Source of the DNA: Cercophora sp. LCS_1
Lineage: Eukaryota > Ascomycota > Sordariomycetes > Sordariales > Lasiosphaeriaceae
Direction: 5' to 3'
NCBI GenBank assembly: GCA_036250225.1
Contig: JAPZLL010000030.1
Coordinates: 124,001 to 188,000, forward strand
DNA length: 64,000 bases
The first letter of the stretch is position 1. Each line of letters begins with the position of its first letter. Position numbers and translations under genes: made by a program. Shown here in pieces: positions 21,993 through 32,626 of this stretch. Below the pieces are notes generated by a model, which was not told where the DNA came from, ran no database searches, and was given only the letters and a program-made list of their open reading frames with translations.

Positions 21993-24171
21993 ATGGCTCT
22001 TCAGCGCATCTTGGGCGCGGCCCTGCTGTGGCATGGCGTCATTGCCGGGCTGTCGGATTCGGCAGACCTAGGCAAAAGGGAACTCCCTGCGACCACTGCC
22101 CCGCGAAAGCTGCATGGCCGGTTCCTGCATATCTCTGGTGAGTCTCGACGCCGCGCTTATCCGGCACCACCTTCGCGCCGAGGAAGATAAGGTGACTGAT
22201 TTCATCCCGTCTTCTGTGCTAGACATTCATCCCGACGAGTTCTACCGTGTGCATGCATCGACGGACGAGGCGGAGGCCTGCCACCGCGGAAAGGGCCCGG
22301 CGGGCACCTACGGCGCCGAGACGACCGACTGCGACACCCCCTTTGCGCTTGTAAACGCGACTTTTGACTGGATCGAGGCGAACCTGAAGGATCAGATTGA
22401 CTTTGTGGTGTGGACTGGCGACAGCGCGCGCCATGATAGCGATGAGGAGATACCCCGCAGCCAAAGTCAGGTGCTGGGAACGAATCGATGGATCGCCGAC
22501 AAGTTTGCCGAACTATTCGCCCATCCCGATGGATTGGGTCTCGAAATCCCCGTAGTTCCCACGCTGGGGAACAATGATATCCTCCCGCACAATATCCTTC
22601 TCCCTGGGCCCAATGCGTGGCTCCACCACTATACGAACATATGGCGGCACTTTATCCCCGAGGAGCAACGTCATAGCTTCGAATTCGGTGGCTGGTTCTT
22701 CGTTGAGGTCATACCGAATAGACTGGCGATCATCAGTCTCAACACCCTCTATTTCTTTGACCGCAATGCCGGCGTTGATGGGTGCGCCAACCCGTCCGAG
22801 CCCGGATTCAAGCAGATGGAATGGCTGAGCGTTCAACTGCAGTTCATGCGCCTCCGCGGCATGAAAGCCATGTTGATGGGGCACGTCCCGCCCGCGCGAA
22901 CCGATAGCAAGATGCTGTGGGACGAGACGTGCTGGCAAAAGTACACGCTGTGGCTCCAGCAGTATCGGGACGTCGTGGTTGCCGGTCTTTACGGTCACAT
23001 GAATATCGACCACTTTTTGATCCAAGACACTCACGAAATCAACCTGGCGCTGCTCGAAGACCCCACCAGCAGCATGTTCGGCACGCGTGAGGCGATGGAG
23101 GATGAGCTCTCGGCCAACTCAGCCGCGGACTACCTCCAGGAGCTGCGGAACTTTTGGTCAAACCTGAATCCCCCACCAACCACCCCAGCAGCCCTAAGCA
23201 AGCCGGGCAAGTCGAACGACGATAAGACAAACCGGAAGAAGGGAAGGAAGGGAAAGAAGCCAAGTGTTAAGGACCCTTGGGGAGAGAGATACCAGCTTAC
23301 CCTTGTTGGTCCGAGTATCGTGCCCAACTATTTCCCGACTCTCCGAATCGTCGAATACAACATTTCTGGGTTAGAACAAGCCCCTGTCTGGGCAGACAAG
23401 CCCAAGACCGTTATTCCTGTCTATTCCGGCGACGAGGACCAGAAGCACTTGGACCTGCGCAGCATCGACTCTGATGAGGTCGAGACTGAGACGAAAAAGA
23501 AGAAGAAAAAGCCCAAGAAGGAAAAGCCCAAGGACCCTCATCTTGTCATTCCTGATCCGCCGGCCAAGACATCGCCTCCTGGACCGGCTTACTCGCCACA
23601 GCCTCTCAGTTTGACCGGATACGTGCAATATTACTCCAACCTGACATATATCAACAACCTGACGCTCGACGTTATTTTTGAGGACGAGCCGACTGAAACG
23701 GAGTCGTGGCTGGGCTGGATTTTGAAATGGAAGAATGGCAAACACGGCGGGAAGAAGCCAGCATTGCCGAAGCCGCTACCACGCGAGTTCTATTTTGAAG
23801 TGGAATACAGCACCTTTGATGACAAGACGTACAAGCTGAAAGACTTGACCGTCAACAGCTTCGTGGACTTGGCGTACCGAATGGGTCAGACCGCCGGCAA
23901 GAAGATGGTTGGCCGATTTGAGGATGAACGGCAGGGCCTCGATGATGACGAGGATGACGTGGAGGAGGTAGAGGACAGTGATGACAGCGATAGCGATGGC
24001 GACGATGAGGATGAGGATGACGTCAGAGCAGCAAAGAAAAAGGGAGGCAAAGGGAAGAAGGACAAGAAGAAGAAGAAGAAGAAGAAGAAGCAAAACAAGA
24101 CGTGGTTGTGCTTCTTGAGCCGCGCTTTTGTTGGGACTGTTGAGAAGCAAGAGCTGAAGAAGCTCGGGTGA
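21993..24171 (+). CDS. PPN1: Vacuolar endopolyphosphatase (Ppn1 family)
   Basis: Two exons, 21993..22137 and 22223..24171, with an 85 bp intron (gtgagt...gctag, phase 1); 697 aa. The N-terminus MALQRILGAALLWHGVIAG is a signal peptide or anchor. The calcineurin-like metallophosphoesterase core is complete: HISDIHPD at residues 46-53 (built across the intron), WTGDSARHD near 110, GNND near 165, GHVPPA near 275 and GLYGHMNIDHF near 305. Ppn1 cleaves long inorganic polyphosphate internally in the vacuole, and its length matches the yeast enzyme. The C-terminal third is highly charged: an acidic Asp/Glu run, then about ten consecutive lysines, then a short tail with WLCFLSRAFVGT. The ORF that opens inside the intron at 22114 is not the true start. 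Confidence 0.93.
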
Positions 24172-24593
24172 GGGCCTTGTCTATGACAAGATGTCGGGCG
24201 ATTGTTTTTGGTGGGAACGGCGTTTCAGCATAGCATTGGGTTGGGTGGTTATTTCCGTTGGATACCAAGACACTTGCGAGCAATTTTGTATATTTCAAAT
24301 GCACTTCGATCGGTCTCGAAACATTTTGATTCAATTCTTCTCAAGTCAACGTTGAACAATGATGTCAGCGCAATGTCAACCCCAAAAATCTTGGCGCCCA
24401 CCACTTGCTACGTCGCGCCGGTGAGACGCGTTATCAACCAATTTTAACCCCTGCATTCACCCTATCTTTCGCGTCTCCCAACCCCAAGCTCCCCTCTCAG
24501 AAGCCACAAAGCTTGAATCTACCTTCCCCTTTCCATTCCCAATGCGCTCCTGGAAATAATTCACCGTCTCAAGCGCAATCGCGCCCCATCCTG

Positions 24594-25406
24594 ATGCTCC
24601 GTCTTCCCTACCTCCTCCGCCTGCCGAGCAAACTCCGCCGGCGGGCCCGCCGCTCCCGCATCACCATGCTCCTCCTCTTGCTCCTTCTCCTACTCCTCCT
24701 CCTCGTCCCATTTTACGTGGTCTACTACCCACCCTCCCTCCTCATGCGCTACTTTGCGCAACGCTGGACCGACGTCCTCTGGCGGATCTGGCTGCCGCCC
24801 TCGAAAAAGCTCGTAGCCCTCACCATCGACGACGCACCGTCCGAACACACACGCGATATCCTCGCTGCCTTGCAAGCCTCAGCAGCGCACGCCACATTCT
24901 TTGTGATCGGCTCGCAGGTCGCTGGGCGCGAGGATATCCTCCGTGAAATCGTACGCGCGGGCCACGAGCTGGGGAACCACGGGATGCGGGACGAGATGGC
25001 GAGGGGCCTAGGGGAAGCGGAGCTGGAGAGGCAGATTGTGGCAGTTAAAGAGATGATTTGGGAGGCGTATAGAAGCGAGGGGAAGGTACCGCCGGGTGAG
25101 GAGGATGGGAAGAGGAACTATTATAGACCGGGCAGTGGGTTTTTTAGCGATACCGTTAGGAGGGTGACGAGGAAGCTTGGGTATCATGTTGTGTTGGGGA
25201 GTATCTATCCGCATGATGCGCAGGTTTCGTGGTGGTGGGTGAATGCGCGGCACGTGTTGGGGATGCTGAGCCCGGGCGGGATTGCGATTTGCCATGATAG
25301 GAGGAGTTGGACGGTGCCGATGTTGAAGAAGGTGTTGCCGGAGATGAAGAGGCGGGGGTATAGGGCTGTTACCGTTACGCAGTTGTTGGCCGAGGCTACG
25401 GGGTGA
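24594..25406 (+). CDS. Polysaccharide deacetylase (CE4/NodB) family membrane-anchored protein
   Basis: Intronless, 270 aa from ATG 24594. The frame is open upstream to 24405, but that part reads as untranslated leader. Residues 1-24 are very basic (RLPSKLRRRARRSR), followed by a leucine-rich TM helix at about 25-45 (type II anchor). The NodB domain follows: motif 1 TIDDAPS (about 77-83), motif 2 GHELGNHGMRDE, motif 3 YRPGSGFFS, then GSIYPHDAQVSWWWVNARH and motif 5 ICHDRRSW. CE4 enzymes hydrolyse N-acetyl groups of chitin or related glycans using a metal bound by Asp-His-His. Motif 2 here is NHGMRD, so the second metal-binding His of the usual H-(S/T)-x-x-H is Asp. Activity and substrate are therefore uncertain; the fold assignment is firm. 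Confidence 0.82.
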   Translation: MLRLPYLLRLPSKLRRRARRSRITMLLLLLLLLLLLLVPFYVVYYPPSLLMRYFAQRWTDVLWRIWLPPSKKLVALTIDDAPSEHTRDILAALQASAAHATFFVIGSQVAGREDILREIVRAGHELGNHGMRDEMARGLGEAELERQIVAVKEMIWEAYRSEGKVPPGEEDGKRNYYRPGSGFFSDTVRRVTRKLGYHVVLGSIYPHDAQVSWWWVNARHVLGMLSPGGIAICHDRRSWTVPMLKKVLPEMKRRGYRAVTVTQLLAEATG

Positions 25407-26298
25407 GGGGTGGATGGGATTTGATTTGGGATTTATAGAGTCTTTCACGGCTAGGTTGGGAATACTGCCATGGGGATGGATCGGAGGCCTTGAGGAGCGG
25501 CTTCGGTGGACATCACCTCGAGTCGCCGAGGCTGTCGACAGTTCAGCTCGAAGGGAAGGAGGGCCAGAGGATATCGCAACGCCTGGACCGGAAGGAAGAC
25601 GGACGTGCCAAATGAGGTGACCAGAAGGAAAGCTTCAACACACGAAAGGCCCTTTCTCCCGCCGGTGCGGGCATTGAGGCCGCTGCTACTGAGGACCTTG
25701 GCTTTGAAACTGAGAGGAACACGTAACAACGGCGTAAAAAGGCTTCCAAAAGGCACGTTCTACTGTTTCGCCACAAGCTGGTCGAGCTGGAACATAGGGT
25801 AACTAATTGGGTCAGACCCAACGCGCTCATCTAATGTCGATAATTATCCATCAAGGTATAAGAGCGGCCGGCGGTCTACAAAACATGGCCAAGTCCATCT
25901 GACCGAGGTAGAGGACGGCCGGATTACGTTTACAGCCCCTGAATGGCTCGAAACGTCAACCTCAGCTCACAACTCAGAGCTGGCTAGACATTTGACAGGA
26001 TGTCAATTTTCATCTACAATTGAATTGCACCCAGACGCGGGAGCGGGCATACATCAGTAATCGCCCTTGGTAGTGTGGATCGACGGTGTTTCGGTCACTG
26101 GCAACCAGGACGCCCTGTGATTGACGTGAAATGGAGCCGTTACCCCACCAGACCTCGCGACATCCGATGTTCTAGATCCAAGACTCACATTTTGCATCGT
26201 TTCGCCTCACCATCTCCCCTTATATCTATGACACCTTTTTCGCCTGTGTAAACCACCTTGTTACCCAACAAGACTGCACTCACAAAGACTCCTTGAAA
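25407..26298. other. Intergenic region / promoter of the PLP enzyme gene
   Basis: This 892 bp shows no convincing gene. The last 130 bp before ATG 26299 is pyrimidine-rich (ctcaccatctccccttatatc), typical of a fungal promoter and leader; ttatatct near 26219 may be TATA-like. Confidence 0.45.
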
Positions 26299-27599
26299 AT
26301 GGCATCCCCAAAGAACCAAGCCTCAGGGCCAACCCATCTCACCGAGACCTTCCCTCATGGCCTCTCAATGGCCTCCCGCTCCGTCCACGCAGACGACTAC
26401 GTAAACAACCACCAAGCCGTCGCACCACCCCTCCACGTCTCAACCACCTTTCGCTACTCCCGCAACCCGGACGATCTCGTCCCCTGGACCAACCCCAACG
26501 TGATTTTCTCCCTCGTTCCCCCATCTCCCCATCCGCATCAACACTAACAACCACCAAGCCCAACAACCCGCACGACTCCCACATCTACTCCCGCGACTCA
26601 GCCCCCAACACAACTCGCTTCGAAGCAATCCTCACCTCCCTCATCGGCGCACCAACCCTAACCTACACCTCCGGCCTCGCCGCCTTCCACGCCATGCTCG
26701 TCTTTCTGAACCCCAAACGCATCGCCATAGGCGGCGGCTATCACGGCTGCCACGGCGTGATCAAAGTCCTGCATAAGCTTAACGGCCTTCAACAACTCGA
26801 ACTTGAGTCCGATGCGGATCTGGCACAGCTCCAAAAGGGCGACGTGATCCACGTCGAGACACCCCTCAATCCCACGGGCGAAGCAAGAGACCTGGCATAC
26901 TACCGCGCCAAAGCGGATGAGTTGGGCTGCTACCTGACCGTCGACGCGACGTTTGCGCCGCCGCCGTTGATGGATCCGTTTGTGTATGGTGCTGATGTGG
27001 TGATGCATAGCGGGACCAAGTATTTTGGTGGCCATAGTGACATGCTGTGCGGTGTGTTGAGTGTGAGACCGGATAGGGCGGGGGAGTGGTTGGAGGACAT
27101 GAAGGAGGAGAGATTGGTGCTGGGTGGTGTGATGGGGAGCTTGGAGGGGTGGTTGGGGGTGAGGAGCTTGAGGACGTTGGAGCTGAGGGTTACGAGGCAG
27201 AGTGCGAATGCGCAGGCGTTGGTGGATTGGTTTGTTGAGGAGTTGGCTAAGGAGGAAGGAGGCGTTGTCAAGGAGGTTGTGGAGCGGGTTGTGCACGCTT
27301 CGCAGCAGGAGGCTGCCAAGGAGGAGGGCGGGTGGTTGAGGAAGCAGATGCCGAATGGGTATGGGCCTGTGTTTGCGTTGTATTTGAAGGATCAGGGGTT
27401 GGCCAAGCGGTTGCCGAGCAAGTTGCACTTGTTCCATCATGCGACGAGCTTGGGAGGCGTGGAGAGTTTGATTGAGTGGAGGGCCATGTCGGATAAGAGC
27501 TGCGACAAGAGGTTGTTGCGGGTGAGTGTTGGTGTTGAGGGATGGGAAGACTTGAAGGAGGATTTGATTCAGGGGTTTGAGGCATTGAAGGTGAACTAG
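26299..27599 (+). CDS. Cys/Met metabolism PLP-dependent enzyme (cystathionine lyase/synthase family)
   Basis: Two exons, 26299..26499 and 26559..27599, with a 59 bp intron (gtgatt...ctaac...caag, phase 0); 413 aa. Start is the ATG in ttgaaaATGGCA. The N-terminal part has the family's SRSVHADD and VAPPLHVSTTFRYS; exon 2 continues SHIYSRDSAPNTTRFEAIL. The cofactor region is clear: TYTSGLAAFHA (phosphate grip), GGGYHGCHG, VETPLNPTGE, VDATFAPP, and the Schiff-base lysine in MHSGTKYFGGHSD at about residue 221. The C-terminal SLGGVESLIEWR and LLRVSVGVE are also typical. Members catalyse gamma- or beta-elimination/replacement in transsulfuration. Sequence alone does not separate cystathionine gamma-synthase, beta-lyase and related lyases here. 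It converges on ARPC2 with 156 bp between stops. Confidence 0.87.
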
Positions 27600-27755
27600 A
27601 GTACCGGAACCTCGTTTTTTTTGAGCATAGAAACAGAACATTGAGGGACATCCAAGGACAGAATATCGTCAATAACAAATTGCATTGCGTTCGCTTCATG
27701 GCTACCGCAAAAACTTTGCATTTGCGTATACAGACTGAGCCCCTGAACCGCCAAC

Positions 27756-28985
27756 TTAAACACCAACCTTGAAAGACCTTCCACTTGCTGTCTTGCGCTC
27801 CTTCTCCTCGCTGTCTGGCCGGGCTCTTCGGAGAACTGATCAAAGTTAGTACAATATTGCGAGTACAAGTAAAACACGGCGCACCTTGGAGGAAATCCGC
27901 TGTCCGTCTCCTCATACGGGTATGAATGTATGCCTGTTTCATCATTAGAGACATTGGCGGTCATTATATCCCGGAACATTTACCTTGGAGGCCTTGATGT
28001 GGTAGTGGAAGTAGTCGCGGAAAGTCTGGATATGGGAAATGACGTCGTTCATCCTCTGGGGGGTGAGGTGTCGTGGGAACAAAACTGGTGCATATTAGCA
28101 GCAACACCTGTACGCAGTCTCAAGTGCGGCGTACCAAAAGTAACATATCCAATCTCTCCGGTGCCGGTGTTCTTCACCCCAGGCACTCCCTGGAGCTCAA
28201 GTGGCGGGTCGTTCCGGAACAAGACCTGCGGGGCATTTTGAATTGCCCGCCGGCGGGCGTCAACGAACTCCTGGATAAACACCTTCCCGTACACCCTGTC
28301 TGTCTCTTCCCTGAAGACGGTGCTGAAGATGACCGTGACACGGTCGTGGCTGGCCTTGACGTAGATGGCCTCCTCCTCGCGGTAGTGGATCGCCTTGACC
28401 TCGCCGCCCTCGCGCACGCCCTGTGGCGCTTCCTCGGATGTGTACTTTGACGCCTCATCCCGCAGCTGGTAGTGCTCCTGGTAAGCTTGCTCGAAGGGGG
28501 CCGCCATGGCGTTGCGCTTGAGAAGAGCAAACTTCATGACCAGCTCGTCGCGCGCCTCTGAGGTCCGTTAGCCACCGCAAGCATCGGCTTAGTATGGAGC
28601 GAGTGAACTCACCCTTCTCGGCGGGGAGGCTCTCCAAATCGACGATAACTGAGAAGTCGTAGCCCGGCTCAGGGGCGACTACATACTGCCCGTATTCCCT
28701 GTTGAGCACCTGCTCGGCACCATAGCGCACCAGGTCTCCAAAGCATCGGATTTGGATGGATATCTGGATCTTTGTCTTGGTCTCGGGGGTCGAGATGTGG
28801 AAGAGAACACCATCAAAGTCGGACACGGTCTGATCGATGTGGACGGGCGGTGCCCTGGCAGCGGGGGTTGTGTGTTAGCTGGGACATGGCCATCAGGAGG
28901 CATTGGGAGTCAGTGGCATGTACCCGGAGAAGCGCTCCGTGAGCACCGATTGTATCAGCACATTCTGGTAGTCGAGCAGCAACAT
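27756..28985 (-). CDS. ARPC2: Arp2/3 complex 34 kDa subunit (ARPC2/Arc35)
   Basis: Six exons on the minus strand: 28924..28985, 28613..28854, 28135..28557, 28084..28... is replaced by 27984..28084, then 27885..27933 and 27756..27835; 318 aa. All five junctions keep phase. The protein begins MLLLDYQNVLIQSVLTERFS, continues PPVHIDQTVSDFDGVLFH, then ARDELVMKFALLKRN, HDRVTVIFSTVFREETDR, RNDPPLELQGVPG, LFPRHLTPQRMNDVISHI, IHTRMRRRTADFLQ and ends SEEKERKTASGRSFKVGV. These are hallmark ARPC2 segments and the length fits the family. ARPC2 with ARPC4 forms the structural core of the Arp2/3 complex, which nucleates branched actin at endocytic patches. It is divergent from UTP12 over 351 bp, suggesting a shared promoter. 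Confidence is very high. Confidence 0.95.
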
Positions 28986-29336
28986 GGCGGGCGAGGTATG
29001 GGCGTTGTCGCGAGCTGGCGGCGGTGGTGTTTAGATCTTGGTGGGGCCTTGGGAGCTGGGGGAGGCTGACGTTGTTGCACTACGGCACCGTGCGGAGGGC
29101 CAGCCGTCCATGCTTGGTCAACCTCAGGGGTTCCTCGTTCTGCCCCGCAGTCGTCGTGTCAGCCACTTCCATCCCAGCTGTGCGATTGTGGCTCGTGCGA
29201 GTCTCTTATCTTATCGCTTCCAAAAAAAGTTCTGGGAAGTTCATTCCACTGTGATTGCTGCTGAAAGTCGAGTCGCGAATTGTGAGCTTGGCTTGGAACT
29301 GCATTTTGGGGATTTCCTCTGTTCCTGGTCGCCAAT
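28986..29336. promoter_or_regulatory. Shared divergent promoter of ARPC2 and UTP12
   Basis: The 351 bp between the two start codons must hold both promoters and 5' UTRs. I see no clear TATA box. A frame open through it in line with UTP12 (from 29038) is not expected to be translated, because the true UTP12 start is the small exon at 29337. Confidence 0.6.
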
Positions 29337-32307
29337 ATGGTTAAATCATATCTGTGAGCAGCCTAGCCCTGAACATGGCAACATCTTTTGTAAACTTGTA
29401 TTGACCTACGACAGCAAGTTCGAGCCCCAGAAAACATTCGGCGTTGTCGCAACCAGCTCCTCGAACCTCGTCTGGTCTTCCCGGGGTAATTCGAGTACCG
29501 GCGCCGGCCAGGCCATCGTTGCCGCGAACGAGGACGTTTTAGTCTGGGACATAAAAAAGGGCGAGCTCCTTTCCCGCTGGAAGGATGAGAACAACCGCGC
29601 CCAGGTGACCGCCATTGCCCAGAGCAAGACCGATCCCGACCTCTTTGCCGTCGGCTACGAAGACGGCAGCATCCGAATATGGGATAGCAAGATCGCTACG
29701 TCTGTTGTAAGCTTCAATGGCCACAAGTCAGCCGTCACGATCCTCGCGTTCGACAAAACGGGTGTGCGTCTTGCCAGCGGCGCCAAGGACACCGATGTTA
29801 TCGTTTGGGATCTTGTCGCTGAAGTGGGCCAATACAAACTACGAGGACACAAAGACCAGATCACCGGTCTTCGCTTTGTCGAGCCCGAACCGCAAATACA
29901 GGATGGAGAAGAGGAGCAGGCCATGGCGGTCGACAGTGAGGGGGCGGAAGGGTTCCTTCTGACAACGGGGAAAGACGCCCTGATCAAATTGTGGGATCTT
30001 TCATCACGACACTGCATTGAGACGCATATGGCGCAAACGAATGGTGAATGCTGGGCGTTGGGTGTCTCCCCCGACTTTAGCGGCTGCGTTACGGCTGGCA
30101 ACGATGGCGAAATGAAGGTGTGGGCGCTTGATGTTGCATCACTTGCATCCTCAGCGCAAAAGGTAGACCTCTCACAGTCAGTGAAATTCTTGGTTGACAG
30201 GGGGACTTTGCACCGACAAAGCAAGGAGCGAGCGGTCGAGGTCGTCTTCCATCCCCGGCGCGATTACTTTGTCGTTCACGGAGTCGAAAAATCAGTTGAG
30301 ATCTGGAGGATACGAACAGAGTCAGAAGTCAAAAAGACACTGGCTAGGAAAAGGAGGAGAAAGAGAGAGAAGCTGGCAGCTGGGAAAGGCAAAAAAGCAG
30401 AAGGGGACGTTGATATGGAAGATACCGAGGAGAAGGCAGATGATGTTGCCAACGCCGAAATCTCGGACGTCTTTGCGCAACATGTTATCGTCAGGACCAC
30501 GGGCAAGGTGCGATCTGTGGACTGGGCGATAAGCCCCGGGAAGAAAGATCTCCAGCTTCTTGTTGGATCCACAAATAACCTGCTCGAAATGTACAGCATC
30601 GTCGGCAAGGACAAGCTCAAGTCCAAGTCCGATGTGGCGGACTACAACAAGGCGCTGGCAGTCGAGCTTCCGGGTCACCGAACAGATATTCGCTCTCTAG
30701 CTGTCAGCTCTGACGACAAGATGCTGGCGTCCGCTGCCAACGGTACTCTCAAGATTTGGAACATTAAAACATCGACGTGTATCCGTACATTTGATTGCGG
30801 ATACGCTCTATGCTGCGCATTTTTGCCCGGCGACAAAGTCGTGGTGGTTGGCACAAAGGAGGGAGAGCTTCAACTATACGACGTAGCCTCAGCCGCTTTG
30901 CTAGAAAGTGTTGACGCACATGAGGGCAGCGCTATTTGGGCACTTCAGGTTCACCCGGACGGCAAGTCTGTCGTTTCGGGCGGTGCCGACAAGACGGCCA
31001 AGTTCTGGGACTTCAAAATTGTGCAGGAGCAGGTCTTGGGCACAACCAGGACCACGCCGAAGCTCAAACTTGTCCAGTCCAAGATTCTCAAGGTGTCCGA
31101 TGACATCCTGAGCCTCCGCTTCTCCCCTGATGCCAAACTCCTTGCCGTTGCCCTTCTCGACAGCACAGTCAAGGTCTTCTTCACCGACTCCCTCAAGCTC
31201 TATCTCAACCTCTACGGCCATAAGCTCCCCGTGCTCAGCATGGACATCTCCTACGACAGCAAACTCATCGTAACGAGTTCAGCTGACAAGAACATCCGCA
31301 TCTGGGGCCTCGACTTTGGTGACTGTCACAAGGCTCTCTTCGGCCACCAAGACTCGATTCTCCAAGTTGCCTTTGTCCCCCACAACTCAGATGGCAACGG
31401 CCACCATTTCTTCAGCGCCAGCAAAGACCGTACCATCAAGTACTGGGACGCCGACAAGTTCGAGCAAATCCAGCGCATCCACGGCCACCACGGCGAAATC
31501 TGGGCCCTCGCCATCGCGCACTCAGGCCGCTTCCTCATCAGCGCCAGCCACGACAAGAGCATCCGCGTCTGGGAAGAAACAGACGAGCAGATCTTCCTCG
31601 AAGAAGAGCGCGAAAAGGAAATCGAAGAACTCTACGAAAGCACGCTTACCACCTCCCTCGAGCAGGATCCTGACGCGCAGGACGAAAACCGCGAAGTCGC
31701 GGCCGCCACAAAGCAAACAGTCGAGACCCTCATGGCAGGTGAGCGCATCGCTGAGGCCCTCGAGCTCGGCACCGCCGATCTAAATGCCGTGCGCGAGTGG
31801 GAGGAAGCCAAACGCGCCAACCCCAACGTCAACGTCGCGCCACCGCAACGAAATCCCATCTTTGTAGCGCTGGGCAACATCTCAGCAGAACAATACGTCA
31901 TGAGCGTCCTGCAGAAAATCAAGGCGGCGGCGCTCCACGATGCGTTGCTCGTCCTGCCGTTTGCGTCGGTGCCGATGCTGTTTACGTTCCTGAACCTCTT
32001 TGCCAAGCGCTCCATGAACATGCCCCTTACCTGCCGCATCTTGTTCTTCATGCTCAAGACGCATCACAAGCAGATTGTGGCGAGTCGGACCATGAAGGCC
32101 ATGCTGGATGGGATTCGGGCGAATCTGCGCGAGGCGCTGCGGAGGCAAAAGGATGAGATGGGGTATAATATCGCGGCGCTCAAGGTTGTGGGTATGCAGC
32201 TGGATGAGAGCAGCATCAAGGGTTTTGTGGATGAGAAATGGGATGAGGAGAGGGAGAAGGAGGAAGGGGAAAAGGTGCGCAAGAGAGCGTTTGTGCATGT
32301 ATCGTAA
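29337..32307 (+). CDS. UTP12: U3 snoRNP / SSU processome WD40 protein Utp12 (Dip2, WDR3)
   Basis: Two exons: a 17 nt first exon 29337..29353 (MVKSYL) and 29415..32307, with a 61 bp intron (gtgagc...acag, phase 2); 969 aa, close to yeast Utp12. The join gives MVKSYLKFEPQKTFGVV, the family's conserved start. Two WD40 propellers follow, with repeated units such as YEDGSIRIWDS, SGAKDTDVIVWDL, GNDGEMKVWAL, ADKTAKFWDF, SADKNIRIWGLDF, SKDRTIKYWDAD and SHDKSIRVWEE. A Lys/Arg-rich insert lies near residues 305-350. The C-terminal Utp12 domain (about 850-950) includes SAEQYVMSVLQKIKAAAL and LLVLPF. Utp12 belongs to the UTP-B complex needed for 18S rRNA maturation in the nucleolus. Starting at 29038 would add about 125 spurious residues. 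Confidence 0.96.
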
Positions 32308-32626
32308 ATGGATTATGTTAGGTCAGATTAGTTCACTCAAAATCAAGGCGGCTGGATTACAGGAATTTGGATGGTGTCGGTTTTGTTGTATTAAATTAGG
32401 TAGGTTGCCTTGGAATTCTCATCGAATGACCTTCTTTTGAACCTCCCCAACCCCCGACCCAACCCCTGACCCGTTCCGCCTTTTCCGTTCCGAATAGCTC
32501 GCCGGCTTGAAACCTGATGATGTACACCCCCCTGAATCAAAACAAAACAAGGCAATGCAATGCAATGCAATGCAATGCGTGCACCACTCAACTTTAAATG
32601 CTCCCAGAAGCAGGGCAGTGATGGAC
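32308..32626. other. Short convergent intergenic region with pentanucleotide repeat
   Basis: This is the 3' region between UTP12 and the proline-rich gene. It contains a run of about five atgca units at roughly 32551-32578. Confidence 0.6.

Noticed and set aside
29038..29336. N-terminal extension of UTP12 from 29038
   Set aside because: The text is not Utp12-like, and a 17 nt exon with intron gives the exact conserved start.
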